The notes beneath the pieces were generated by a model. It saw only the letters and a list, made by a program, of their open reading frames with translations. It ran no database searches and was not told the origin of the DNA. The translations under genes were made by a program, and so were the position numbers. From NCBI GenBank assembly GCA_022510905.1, contig JAFLSN010000019.1, positions 1 through 45,050 of the forward strand: 45,050 bases of DNA. The letters are read 5' to 3'. The DNA is from Treponema sp. Its GTDB lineage: Bacteria; Spirochaetota; Spirochaetia; Treponematales; Treponemataceae. This document shows positions 17,604 through 25,317 of this stretch, one piece after another (position 1 is the stretch's first letter; every line of letters starts with the position of its first letter).

Positions 17604-18953
17604 TCATGCGGGGCGGGACGAAAGCTCCTTTTCCCTGCGCCGCACGCACCACACGCACGTGGGAAAAATGTATGCCACCGCGCATACCCACGCGGACTGA
17701 TCCGCAAAGCAGATGGCCGAAAATCCGAATAACGGCACAAATGCAAAACTCACCGTGCATCGGGCCGCCATCTCAAACACGCCCGAGAAAATGGCGCGGT
17801 TTGAAAAGCCGAGCCCCTGTGTGGTTGGGCGCAGGATCTGCAGGAATGCGATTAGCCAGAAGAAGCAGCCCATGCATCGCACGTAGCGCGAAGCCGCCGC
17901 AAGCACGACTGTTTCCGTTTTTGGAATGAACAGAAGCGAAAGCTGTCTTGAAAACACGATGAACACCGGGCACACCACGAGCGCCACAAGAAGCGAAAGG
18001 GCTATTCCTTCCTTGAGCCCCTGCTTTACGCGATCCATTTTGCAGGCGCCGTAGTTCTGGCTTGCGAACATGGTCACTGCGGAGCCCACCGCGTCGAACG
18101 GGCTGATTCCCAGCTGCTTTATCCTGCTTCCCGCCGTAAATGCGGACACGTACACGCTGCCCAGCCGGTTGTTGGCCGTCTGCATCACGATGCTTCCTAT
18201 GGCGGTTATGGAAAACTGGAGGCCCATGGGAATTCCCATCACCAAAAGCAGCCTGAATTTTTCGCCGCTCCACACCCGCTCTTCGCTCCTCACGTGGAGC
18301 ACTTCAAACTTTTTCAGAATCAGCAGGATGCAGAGCAGGCCGCTCGCCGCCTGTGACACGACCGTAGCAAGCGCGGCACCTGCGACTCCCCAATGGAACA
18401 CAAGGATGAAGCACAGGTCGAGCGCGATGTTTAGCAGCGCCGCGAGAACCAGAAAATAGAACGGAGTCCTGCTGTCGCCCACCGCGCGGAGTATCCCGGA
18501 AAGCAGGTTGTACAGCATGGTGAACGGTATGCCCAGAAACACCACGATGAGATAGCGCCATGCGTCGTCAAAAATGTCTGGAGGAGTCGCAAGCATGCGC
18601 AGAATGTGCGGACACAGGGCTGCGCATACGGCGGTGACCGCTATGGCAAACACTGCGGTTGATACAAGCGCGATAAAGATGTACTGCCTCATGTCCCGGA
18701 ACTGCCTGGCCCCGAACCGCTGCGCCACAGGTATGGCGAACCCCGAACATAGCCCGAAGCAGAAACCGAGAACAAGAAAAGTCATGCTGCTTGAAGAACC
18801 GACTGCGGCCAGGGCTCCCGTGCCCAGCACTTTTCCTACGATGGCTGCGTCCATCATGTTGTATGTCTGCTGGAACACGTTTCCTAGGAGCAGGGGAATC
18901 GAGAATTGGACAATGTGATTGAGGGGACTCCCCTCCGTCATGTCTTTGGTCAT
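17604..18953 (-). CDS. MATE-family multidrug/sodium antiporter
   Basis: Integral inner-membrane exporter, 449 residues, with about 12 membrane helices. The N-terminal segment PLNHIVQFSIPLLLGNVFQQ followed by DAAIVGKVLG is typical of the MATE (DinF/NorM-like) family, and a second, internally similar half begins near residue 230 (GIPMGLQFSITAIGSIVM). Substrate cannot be predicted. Its ATG overlaps the trpS stop by four bases, so the two are probably co-transcribed, though no functional link is known. It is convergent with the CCA-adding gene. Confidence 0.93.
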   Translation of the reverse strand: MTKDMTEGSPLNHIVQFSIPLLLGNVFQQTYNMMDAAIVGKVLGTGALAAVGSSSSMTFLVLGFCFGLCSGFAIPVAQRFGARQFRDMRQYIFIALVSTAVFAIAVTAVCAALCPHILRMLATPPDIFDDAWRYLIVVFLGIPFTMLYNLLSGILRAVGDSRTPFYFLVLAALLNIALDLCFILVFHWGVAGAALATVVSQAASGLLCILLILKKFEVLHVRSEERVWSGEKFRLLLVMGIPMGLQFSITAIGSIVMQTANNRLGSVYVSAFTAGSRIKQLGISPFDAVGSAVTMFASQNYGACKMDRVKQGLKEGIALSLLVALVVCPVFIVFSRQLSLLFIPKTETVVLAAASRYVRCMGCFFWLIAFLQILRPTTQGLGFSNRAIFSGVFEMAARCTVSFAFVPLFGFSAICFADQSAWVCAVAYIFPTCVWCVRRREKELSSRPA

Positions 18954-20041
18954 ATAACCATGTTCATGGCCTCGCGAACTTCAGAAAGCGTCTTGACGGC
19001 AATTTCGCGGGCCTTGTCCACCCCGTCAAGCAGCACCTGCCGTATGTATTCCGGAGCTTTTTCAAGCTCGGCGCGTTTTGCGCGCAGCGGACGGAGCTTT
19101 TCGTTGAGCGCTTCCGTTAGGGCGCTCTTGAGCGCGCCTCCTCCGCCGTTGCCAAGCCTCTCCGCCACAGCCTCAGGAGATTCGTCCGTGCACAGGCTGA
19201 CAATCCGCAGGAGGTTCGACACTTCTGGGCGGTTTTCCGGGTCGTAGGTGATGTGGCGTTCAGCATCGGTCTTGGCCTTTTTTATCAGCCTTGCAGTTTC
19301 GTCTTCTGTGGAGCCTAGCATCACGGCGTTGCCGCGGCTCTTGCTCATCTTCTGGCTTCCATCAAGGCCCATGATCATCGGTGCGGAAGAAAGCAATGCT
19401 TCGGGGAGCGGGAAAATGGGTTCCCTGCCCTTGCAGTATTTTTCGTTGAAGCGCCTGGCGATGGTGCGCGTCTCTTCTATGTGTGGCAGCTGGTCTTTTC
19501 CGACAGGCACCACGTTCCCCTTGCAGAACAGGATGTCGCAGGCCTGGTGCACGGGATATGTGAGCATTCCCGCGTTCACCGTGCGGAATTTCCCGTTTGC
19601 AAGTCCGCTCTGGATTTCCTCTTTTACGGTGGGGTTCCGCTCAAGCTCCGCGCTGGTCACCAGGGTCAAAAAAGGCAGCATGAGCTGGTTCGCCTCCGGC
19701 ACGTAGCTGTGCGGATATATCACCACGTCTTTTCCGGGCTCGATTCCTGCCGCAAGGTAGTCTATGACAAGCTGCATGGTGTTCTGGCTTATCTCGTCAT
19801 AGGCGTCGTGGTCTGTGAGCACCTGGTAGTCCGCGATGAGTATCATTGTTGGCACGCCCATATTTGAAAGCCGCACACGGTTCCTGAGGGTGCCGAAGTA
19901 GTGTCCTATGTGGAGCCTGCCCGTGGGCCTGTCCCCCGTGAGCACACGGTATTTGCGCGGGTTCTGTGCGATGTCCTGCTCCAGCTTCCGGCTCCGCTCA
20001 ACGGCAGCCTTAAAAGTCCTGCTTTCTTCCTGTTCTGCCAT
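18950..20041 (-). CDS. trpS: Tryptophanyl-tRNA synthetase
   Basis: Class I aminoacyl-tRNA synthetase, 363 residues. The HIGH-type motif is TGRLHIGHYFGTL (near residue 35), and the KMSKS loop is intact in GLDGSQKMSKSRGNAV. The frame is open upstream to 20275, but ATG 20041 (MAEQEESRTF) has GAAGGGGGTG upstream and fits the family length. A near-consensus promoter precedes it. The MATE gene follows with a 4-base overlap. Confidence 0.96.
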   Translation of the reverse strand: MAEQEESRTFKAAVERSRKLEQDIAQNPRKYRVLTGDRPTGRLHIGHYFGTLRNRVRLSNMGVPTMILIADYQVLTDHDAYDEISQNTMQLVIDYLAAGIEPGKDVVIYPHSYVPEANQLMLPFLTLVTSAELERNPTVKEEIQSGLANGKFRTVNAGMLTYPVHQACDILFCKGNVVPVGKDQLPHIEETRTIARRFNEKYCKGREPIFPLPEALLSSAPMIMGLDGSQKMSKSRGNAVMLGSTEDETARLIKKAKTDAERHITYDPENRPEVSNLLRIVSLCTDESPEAVAERLGNGGGGALKSALTEALNEKLRPLRAKRAELEKAPEYIRQVLLDGVDKAREIAVKTLSEVREAMNMVI

Positions 20042-20072
20042 AAGGCACCCCCTTCTTTTTGCGCTGGAATTG

Positions 20073-20101
20073 AGAATAGCACAAAACACCGTGCACGGCA
20101 A
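20073..20101 (-). promoter_or_regulatory. Promoter of trpS
   Basis: The minus strand reads TTGCCG (20101-20096), a 17-base spacer, then TATTCT (20078-20073), about 32 bases before the trpS ATG. Confidence 0.7.
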
Positions 20102-20195
20102 TGCCCTGCACCGCCGCGGCTGGCGCACGATTTTCTGAGGAACATGCTGAAAGGCAGGCCGGCGCGCAGTTTCAGAACCGCCCGGCAAGGCGCGG

Positions 20196-20510
20196 TCAAT
20201 GATTTTTCGGCTCTCCGCGGGGAAAGTCATTGCCTGTGGCCCTGCAAGTGGCCGCATTGCTTTTTTCGTCCTCAAGCAGTTCCGTCACGGAGACAGAAAG
20301 CACTTTCGCTATGGCGACCAGCTCTATGTCGGTCACGAACCGTTTTCCGCATTCGATGCGCTGCACGGCGTTTTTGTCTATGTCGATGCCGAACAGCTGC
20401 AGCTTTTCGGCCAAGGCCCGCTGTGAAAGATGCGGAACTGCCGCCTTTCGTATTCTGGCGATATTTCTGCCTGAAAGATTGTTGGATTCACCGTTTTTAT
20501 TTTTGAACAT
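20196..20510 (-). CDS. XRE-family helix-turn-helix regulator
   Basis: A 104-residue DNA-binding protein. An HTH_3-type domain spans about residues 15-80: NIARIRKAAVPHLSQRALAE, then NAVQRIECGKRFVTDIELVA and IAKVLSVSVTELLEDE, typical of Cro/C1-type regulators. The C-terminal 25 residues are polar and probably disordered. It is divergent from the secreted-protein gene at 20617. The 106 bases between them carry a promoter and two related inverted repeats sharing the core TGACATTC, so it probably controls that gene and itself. This is inferred from arrangement. Confidence 0.85.
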   Translation of the reverse strand: MFKNKNGESNNLSGRNIARIRKAAVPHLSQRALAEKLQLFGIDIDKNAVQRIECGKRFVTDIELVAIAKVLSVSVTELLEDEKSNAATCRATGNDFPRGEPKNH

Positions 20511-20517
20511 GGCAAAA

Positions 20518-20538
20518 TTGACATTCGGTACTTGTCAA
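20518..20538 (+). promoter_or_regulatory. Operator-like inverted repeat next to the XRE start
   Basis: TTGACA and TGTCAA flank nine bases, seven bases upstream of the XRE start codon. Its left half, TGACATTC, is identical to the left half of the larger palindrome at 20569. It overlaps the -35 of the divergent promoter. Confidence 0.5.
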
Positions 20539-20560
20539 GGCTGAAAATGTATGATATAAA
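20532..20560 (+). promoter_or_regulatory. Promoter of the small secreted protein gene
   Basis: TTGTCA, a 17-base spacer, then TATAAA. The predicted transcription start is near 20567, directly before the palindrome at 20569-20593. Confidence 0.65.
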
Positions 20561-20568
20561 TACTCAGA

Positions 20569-20593
20569 TTTTGACATTCACTGAATGTCAAAA
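20569..20593. promoter_or_regulatory. Perfect 25-base palindrome, probable XRE operator
   Basis: The arms TTTTGACATTCA and TGAATGTCAAAA are perfect reverse complements around a single C. The site sits at the predicted transcription start of the 20617 gene, where a bound repressor would block initiation. In RNA it could also form an 11-bp hairpin just upstream of the ribosome site. Confidence 0.75.
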
Positions 20594-20616
20594 ATTCATT
20601 ATTTGGAGGTGCTTCA

Positions 20617-21030
20617 ATGAAAGCATTAAAAAAAATCTTCGCGGTGCTGTTTGTCTCCGCGCTGGCATTCGGACTTGCTGCCCAGGCTGCCGATGAAAAA
20701 GCATCCGTGACGCTTACGTTCACCGTTGATCCGGCGCTCAGCGGCACGTACAAAACGGCCGACGGAAACTGCTACCTCAAGCTCAGCGGAGGCAACGAGT
20801 GGGAGCTCGGCTCCATTGCAGGCGGAAAGGAGGCGCCCCTCTACAAAGGAACCTGCGCAAAGAACGACGCGGCCAAAGAGATCGTCCTCGCCAAGACCCA
20901 TTATTACGGTCAGGGCTCAAAAAGCTGGAAAGAGGAAAAGGCTGAGAACTGGAAGGCCGGAAAGCTGGGCAACGACGCCACATCGCTTGCAATAGTCTTC
21001 GCCGAAAGCGAGCTCAAGCCAAGAGACTGA
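20617..21030 (+). CDS. Small secreted protein of unknown function
   Basis: A 137-residue product with a clear Sec signal peptide: Lys-rich start, hydrophobic core at residues 7-20 (FAVLFVSALAFGLA) and an AQA-type cleavage site near residue 24. The mature part of about 110 residues is Lys/Gly-rich and probably beta-structured, with one Cys pair (NCYLKL and GTCAKN). I recognise no domain. The start has TTGGAGGTG upstream. It has its own promoter and operator palindrome and a strong terminator, and it is divergent from an XRE regulator, so it is a single regulated gene. Confidence 0.8.
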   Translation: MKALKKIFAVLFVSALAFGLAAQAADEKASVTLTFTVDPALSGTYKTADGNCYLKLSGGNEWELGSIAGGKEAPLYKGTCAKNDAAKEIVLAKTHYYGQGSKSWKEEKAENWKAGKLGNDATSLAIVFAESELKPRD

Positions 21031-21048
21031 GTGTAAGATTTACGAGCG

Positions 21049-21082
21049 AAAAAAAGCAGATCCTCCGGGATCTGCTTTTTTT
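21049..21082 (+). terminator. Intrinsic terminator after the secreted protein gene
   Basis: AAAAGCAGATCC and GGGATCTGCTTTT form a long stem around a short loop, followed by T. It is A-rich on the 5' side, so it could also act on the minus strand. Confidence 0.9.
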
Positions 21083-21217
21083 GTGTCATGCGCGGTGCGG
21101 CAGGATTGTTCCAGATTTGAGTGAAATCTGCGGAGCCATGCCAAGCAGCAGCAACTTCCGCGTTGCCATGAAAAGCTTGGCTCCGTCTTTTTTTTGAATG
21201 CCAGGCTGAATGGCTGT

Positions 21218-21246
21218 TTGCAAAGAATGGCGCAACCTGCTACAAT
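21218..21246 (+). promoter_or_regulatory. Candidate promoter abutting dinG
   Basis: TTGCAA, a 17-base spacer, then TACAAT. The first ATG after it is at 21251, four bases beyond the -10 box, with a second ATG at 21257. It lies inside the longer reading frame and argues against starts upstream of 21251. Confidence 0.5.
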
Positions 21247-21250
21247 CTCC

Positions 21251-23755
21251 ATGGTTATGGATACGGGCGTTCGTTTTTCAGCTTCCGTGATTGAGGCCAT
21301 GCGGCATGACATCCAGGAAGCGGGCGGCAATGAAGTTTTCTGGGCGGGCATGCTCAATGCCGATGCCATGGTCGTCTCGGTGCGGGTCGGGGCCCGCGGC
21401 ACGGGGCATGAAGTTCTTGTGCACAACGCCCTGGTCCGCGAGCTCTCCGGTGACATGCGGCAGCTTGACGGAAAAACTCATGCGGCCGCACAGGTGCTCA
21501 TCCACAACCATCCTTCAGGCCTGCTTGAACCGAGCGGCGCTGACATGGGCGTGGCGGCCTCAGCCCTTGAAAACTCCATCGGCTTTTATATTGTAAACAA
21601 CGATGTGTCCGATGTGTACGTGGTGACAGAGCCGGTGATGCCGCGCAAGCTTGTGCCTCTCGATGAAAAAGACACGGTGTCCTTGCTTGCTGCGGGCGGA
21701 CCTCTTTCCGTGCGCAACCCGCATTACGAAGAGAGGCCGAGCCAGCTTGCGCTGCTTTCTGCGGTGTGCCGTGCGTTCAACGGCGCAAAAGTCGGCGTGT
21801 TCGAGGCTGGCACCGGCGTAGGGAAAAGCTATGCATATCTTGTTCCAGCCATGCTCTGGGCCGCGCAGAACCGGGAGCGGGTCGTGGTGTCCACTGGAAC
21901 CATCAACCTCCAGCAGCAGCTGCTGGAAAAGGATATTCCCGCCGCAGCCGCCGTCACCGGAAAGAAAATCAAAGCCGTGCTTGTCAAAGGGCGCCAGAAC
22001 TACGTGTGCCTCCGCCGCCTTGCCCAGGCATCGGACGAGCGCGACATGTTCAGCGACGAAACGGAAGTGCTTGACCGCATCTTTTCCTGGGCCCAGACCA
22101 GCGGCACAGGAAGCCGTTCGGACCTCTCGTTCATGCCTCCTGAAGCCGTGTGGAGCCGTGTGAACAGCGAAAGCGATGCATGTTTTGGCATGCGCTGCCC
22201 TCACCGGGAGCGGTGCTTTGTTATGAAAGTGCGAAAAGAAGCTTCCGACGCGAACCTGATTGTGGTTAACCACCATCTTCTGTTCGCCGACATCGAAAGC
22301 CGTCTTTCTGGAACCGGCTATGACGACACTGCGGTGCTTCCGCCGTACCGCCGCCTGGTGTTTGACGAAGCGCACGGCATTGAAGACAGCGCCACAAGCT
22401 TTTTCAGCGAAAGCATAAGCCGCTTCAAGGTCACAAAGCAGGTGAACCTGCTGTACCGCCAGCGCCACGGAACCATATCGGGCTTTCTGGTTCAGCTTTT
22501 GGCCCTCTCAAAAAACTGCGATGCCACGGGCCAGAACGCCGCGGCCGCAGTGTCGGCACTCAAAGACGCGGTGCTCTACCTTGACGAAACCGCACTTTCG
22601 CTTTTGCAGGGGAACTGGACGGAACGGCTCCATGGGGCAAGCTCAGGGCAGTTCTCGCAGGTGCTGGCCGCGCTTGAAACGGTACGTGCGGGACTCGGTA
22701 CATTCACGGCACTTGTGCGCGACGTGCTTGACGGCATCGACGAGGACGACCGCGATGTTCCAGCCGTGTGGGAGTCAAAGTCAGTGCTCCGCCGTCTCGA
22801 AGGCATGCTTTCGCTCTGCCGCAATTTTCTTTTATGGAACGAGCACGAGGACACTGTGTTTTGGATTCAAAAGCAGCGCATCAACGCCCGAACCCCCGGC
22901 GACAGCCCCGTAACTTACGTGCAGTTTTTTCAGACGCCGCTCGACATTGCCCCCCTCATGAACCGCGGCGTGTTTGAGCCGATGAGCACTGTCGTGTGCA
23001 CGAGCGCCACGCTCCGCACAGGTACGGATTTCAGCTACTGGCTCAGGCGCACGGGGGCTTCGTTTGTGGAGCCTGGGCGTATGCTCACCGGAGAGTTCGC
23101 CTCTCCCTTCAATTACGAAGAAAACGTGCTTTTTGCCGTCACTTCCGATGCGCCCGCGCCAACCAGCCCGTTGTTCCAGGACTATGTGGAACAGGCGGTG
23201 CCACGGCTCATACGCGCGGCATCCGGCCGTACATTGATGCTGTTCACGTCTTATGAAAGCCTCTGGCACACGTTTGCCGCATGCAGGAGCAGCCCGCTCT
23301 GCTCGGATTTTACGCTTTTAAAGCAGGGCGACGACGACAGGTTCCGTCTGCTGGAGCACTTCAAGGCCGATGTGGAAAGCGTGCTTTTTGCCACCGACAG
23401 CTTCTGGGAAGGCGTTGACGTGCCCGGGGAAAGCCTGAGCCAGGTGGTAATCGCAAAGCTTCCGTTCACCGTGCCAAACGACCCCGTGTTTGCGGCGCGG
23501 AGCGAGGCTGTCGAAAAACGTGGCGGCTCCTCCTTCATGGAACTAAGTGTGCCGGAAGCCGTTATAAAGTTCAGGCAGGGATTTGGCCGTCTGGTGCGTC
23601 GCGGCTCTGACAGAGGCGTGGTTGTGGCACTGGACAACCGCCTTGTAGAAAAAAGCTACGGGAGAATCTTTACCGCGAGCGTTCCCCGCACCCAGTGGCT
23701 GCACGGCCCGCTTTCGCAGGTTGTCTGCGCGGTCGAGAACTTTTTGAAGAACTGA
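21251..23755 (+). CDS. dinG: DinG-type XPD-like helicase fused to an N-terminal JAMM (RadC-like) domain
   Basis: About 834 residues. Residues 1-130 form a JAMM/MPN-like domain: Glu28 in GGNEVFWAG, then HNHPSG with His85 and His87, Ser95 and Asp98, that is HxH-x7-SxxD, the metal-binding signature shared with RadC. The rest is a superfamily 2 iron-sulfur helicase: Walker A EAGTGVGKS at about 185-193, the four-Cys cluster region (YVCL, then CFGMRCPHRERC), the DEAH box FDEAHGIED, and motif VI QGFGRLVRRGSDRG. Known DinG proteins unwind forked or R-loop DNA. The usual alternative N-terminus is an exonuclease, not JAMM. The start is uncertain (21194, 21227, 21251 or 21257); I chose 21251 from the promoter position. 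Confidence 0.88.
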   Translation: MVMDTGVRFSASVIEAMRHDIQEAGGNEVFWAGMLNADAMVVSVRVGARGTGHEVLVHNALVRELSGDMRQLDGKTHAAAQVLIHNHPSGLLEPSGADMGVAASALENSIGFYIVNNDVSDVYVVTEPVMPRKLVPLDEKDTVSLLAAGGPLSVRNPHYEERPSQLALLSAVCRAFNGAKVGVFEAGTGVGKSYAYLVPAMLWAAQNRERVVVSTGTINLQQQLLEKDIPAAAAVTGKKIKAVLVKGRQNYVCLRRLAQASDERDMFSDETEVLDRIFSWAQTSGTGSRSDLSFMPPEAVWSRVNSESDACFGMRCPHRERCFVMKVRKEASDANLIVVNHHLLFADIESRLSGTGYDDTAVLPPYRRLVFDEAHGIEDSATSFFSESISRFKVTKQVNLLYRQRHGTISGFLVQLLALSKNCDATGQNAAAAVSALKDAVLYLDETALSLLQGNWTERLHGASSGQFSQVLAALETVRAGLGTFTALVRDVLDGIDEDDRDVPAVWESKSVLRRLEGMLSLCRNFLLWNEHEDTVFWIQKQRINARTPGDSPVTYVQFFQTPLDIAPLMNRGVFEPMSTVVCTSATLRTGTDFSYWLRRTGASFVEPGRMLTGEFASPFNYEENVLFAVTSDAPAPTSPLFQDYVEQAVPRLIRAASGRTLMLFTSYESLWHTFAACRSSPLCSDFTLLKQGDDDRFRLLEHFKADVESVLFATDSFWEGVDVPGESLSQVVIAKLPFTVPNDPVFAARSEAVEKRGGSSFMELSVPEAVIKFRQGFGRLVRRGSDRGVVVALDNRLVEKSYGRIFTASVPRTQWLHGPLSQVVCAVENFLKN

Positions 23756-24002
23756 ACCGCCGATAGCTTTTGCCGCCGCGTTTGGTGGCCCGTCGCAGGA
23801 TATGCCAAGGAATTCTGGCGCATAATATTGAACAGGGCTTAAAAATGCGCGGATACCTTTATCGTAAAATTCTATAAGCATTCTGAATATGGACTTAAAA
23901 AACGCGGGATCCGATGTTTCTCTGTTTTTCACGGGATAAATTTTCTTTATGCGCCAAAAACACGGCATAAATCGATTTTCACGCTCTGGCAGAGTTTTTT
24001 TC

Positions 24003-24030
24003 TTTACTTTTTTGAAAAATGGGATATACT
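24003..24030 (+). promoter_or_regulatory. Candidate promoter of the lactate/malate dehydrogenase gene
   Basis: TTTACT, a 16-base spacer, then TATACT. It implies a leader of about 170 bases containing the stem-loops at 24052-24146. Confidence 0.5.
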
Positions 24031-24051
24031 GGATTCATTGGCGCACTGCAA

Positions 24052-24100
24052 AAAAAGCACATTCACCACGCATAAAAAGCGTGTTATTTTCCTGCTTTTT
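24052..24100 (+). repeat. Nested inverted repeats in the dehydrogenase leader
   Basis: The outer arms AAAAAGCA and TGCTTTTT enclose an inner CACGC/GCGTG stem with a 7-base loop. It may be an attenuator-like or stabilising structure. No T tract follows the inner stem directly. Confidence 0.45.
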
Positions 24101-24131
24101 GGCACAAAAGCCCTTAACATGAAATCGGTTT

Positions 24132-24146
24132 TTCAATATTATTGAA
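24132..24146. promoter_or_regulatory. Operator-like palindrome before the dehydrogenase gene
   Basis: TTCAATA and TATTGAA are perfect arms around one T. It is about 60 bases before the start codon. It does not match the Rex consensus (TTGTGA arms) that often controls lactate dehydrogenase genes. Confidence 0.4.
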
Positions 24147-24206
24147 TGTATATTGCGGACCTTGCACTGGGACCGTTACATCACTGGCTGCATGAGGAGA
24201 ACGTGT

Positions 24207-25151
24207 ATGGCAAACAAAATTACAATTATTGGCGCGGGACAGGTGGGCTCCACCATCGCCTACGCACTGGTTCAGAAGGGAGCCGCTTCCGAAATCGTTA
24301 TGGTTGACATCGACACCAAGCGGGCCATGGGAGAGGCTATGGACATACGGCAGGGCACCCCGTTTGCGTCCCCTGTGAACATCCACGACGGTTCCTACGA
24401 AGACGCGAAAGATTCCAACATTGTCGTCGTTACGTCAGGCGCGGCGCGAAAACCGGGCCAGAGCCGCCTTGACCTTGCGCAGACGAACGTGAACATCACC
24501 AAGAGCATTATTCCGCAGATTACCAAGGTTGCCCCCGATGCGCTTTATGTGATTGTTGCAAACCCTGTTGACATCCTTACCTACCAGTTCACAAAATATT
24601 CTGATATTCCTGCAAACCATATCTTGGGTTCTGGCACGATGCTTGATACCGCGCGCCTTCGCACAAAGCTTGCAGACACCTACGACATCGCCCAGCTGAA
24701 CGTGCACGCATATGTGTACGGTGAGCATGGAGATTCTTCGTTCGTGCCCTGGTCGCTGGCCACCATCGCCACCGTTCCTGTTGACAAGTATCACGAGGCT
24801 GCGGTAGGACGCAATCTTTCCGCGCTCAACCATGACGAAATCGAAGAATATGTGCGCAAATCAGGCGGCATCATCATCGATGCTAAAAAGTTCACAAATT
24901 ACGGCATTGGCGCCACGGTCACCAAAATCTGCAACTACCTGAACGCGGGTACCGACACCCTGCTTACAGTTTCCACGATGCTAACAGGTGAGTATGGCAT
25001 AAGCGATGTGGCGCTCAGCATTCTTACAGAAGTGGGACAGTGCGGCGTAAAGAACCGCGTGGTCGCCCCGCTTCTGGAAAGCGAAATCACATCGCTCAGG
25101 CACAGCGCCGACTGTCTGAAAGACGTGATCAAGCAGCTGAACTTTGACTGA
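24207..25151 (+). CDS. L-lactate/malate dehydrogenase family protein with malate-type Arg
   Basis: NAD-dependent 2-hydroxyacid dehydrogenase of the LDH/MDH superfamily, 314 residues, cytoplasmic. The Rossmann start is ITIIGAGQVGSTIAYAL, with Asp in VMVDID favouring NAD. The catalytic His is in GEHGDS (His174), and the carboxylate-binding Arg is in LDTAR (Arg150). Overall it resembles bacterial L-lactate dehydrogenases. However, the substrate-specificity loop reads GAARKPGQSR: Arg81 stands where lactate enzymes have Gln102 (GANQKPGETR in Geobacillus) and where malate enzymes have Arg. Fumarase lies next downstream. I therefore favour malate dehydrogenase, or dual activity. The start ATG has GAGGAG upstream. 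Confidence 0.85.
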   Translation: MANKITIIGAGQVGSTIAYALVQKGAASEIVMVDIDTKRAMGEAMDIRQGTPFASPVNIHDGSYEDAKDSNIVVVTSGAARKPGQSRLDLAQTNVNITKSIIPQITKVAPDALYVIVANPVDILTYQFTKYSDIPANHILGSGTMLDTARLRTKLADTYDIAQLNVHAYVYGEHGDSSFVPWSLATIATVPVDKYHEAAVGRNLSALNHDEIEEYVRKSGGIIIDAKKFTNYGIGATVTKICNYLNAGTDTLLTVSTMLTGEYGISDVALSILTEVGQCGVKNRVVAPLLESEITSLRHSADCLKDVIKQLNFD

Positions 25152-25179
25152 TCGTAAGTCACGTTCGTTGCACGGACAT

Positions 25180-25206
25180 GCCCGGCTGCTTTGTTGCGCA
25201 GCGGGC
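25180..25206 (+). other. Stem-loop after the dehydrogenase gene
   Basis: GCCC-G-GCTGC pairs with GCAGC-GGGC around a TTTGTTGC loop. It is GC-rich without a following T tract. A weak terminator or processing site is possible. A second stem, AGCCTGC (25241-25247) with GCAGGCT (25286-25292), lies between it and fumC. Confidence 0.4.
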
Positions 25207-25317
25207 GCTTGCATGCGGTAAGGAACCGGTTTTGCCATTCAGCCTGCAAAAACAATCGGTGTCTGTAACAAAAATGGTGGTTTCGGCAGGCTTGGGCCAC
25301 CGCAATGGATTTTTTTT

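Larger units (their letters stand above)
23756..24206 (+). other. 451-base intergenic region and structured leader before the dehydrogenase gene
   Basis: No convincing gene. The first half is AT-richer than its neighbours and shows no feature I can name. The second half holds a promoter candidate at 24003-24030, a nested stem-loop at 24052-24100 and a palindrome at 24132-24146, all upstream of the ribosome site GAGGAG near 24193. Confidence 0.6.

Noticed and set aside
20042..20275. N-terminal extension of trpS
   Set aside because: It overlaps the end of the XRE gene and the trpS promoter, while ATG 20041 has a strong ribosome site and the family length.
21560..22468. 302-residue open frame on the minus strand
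   Set aside because: It lies opposite dinG, has no family resemblance and is a shadow of its codon pattern.
24132..24146. Rex operator before the dehydrogenase
   Set aside because: The palindrome TTCAATA-T-TATTGAA lacks the TTGTGA/TCACAA arms of Rex sites, so only an unnamed operator is proposed.
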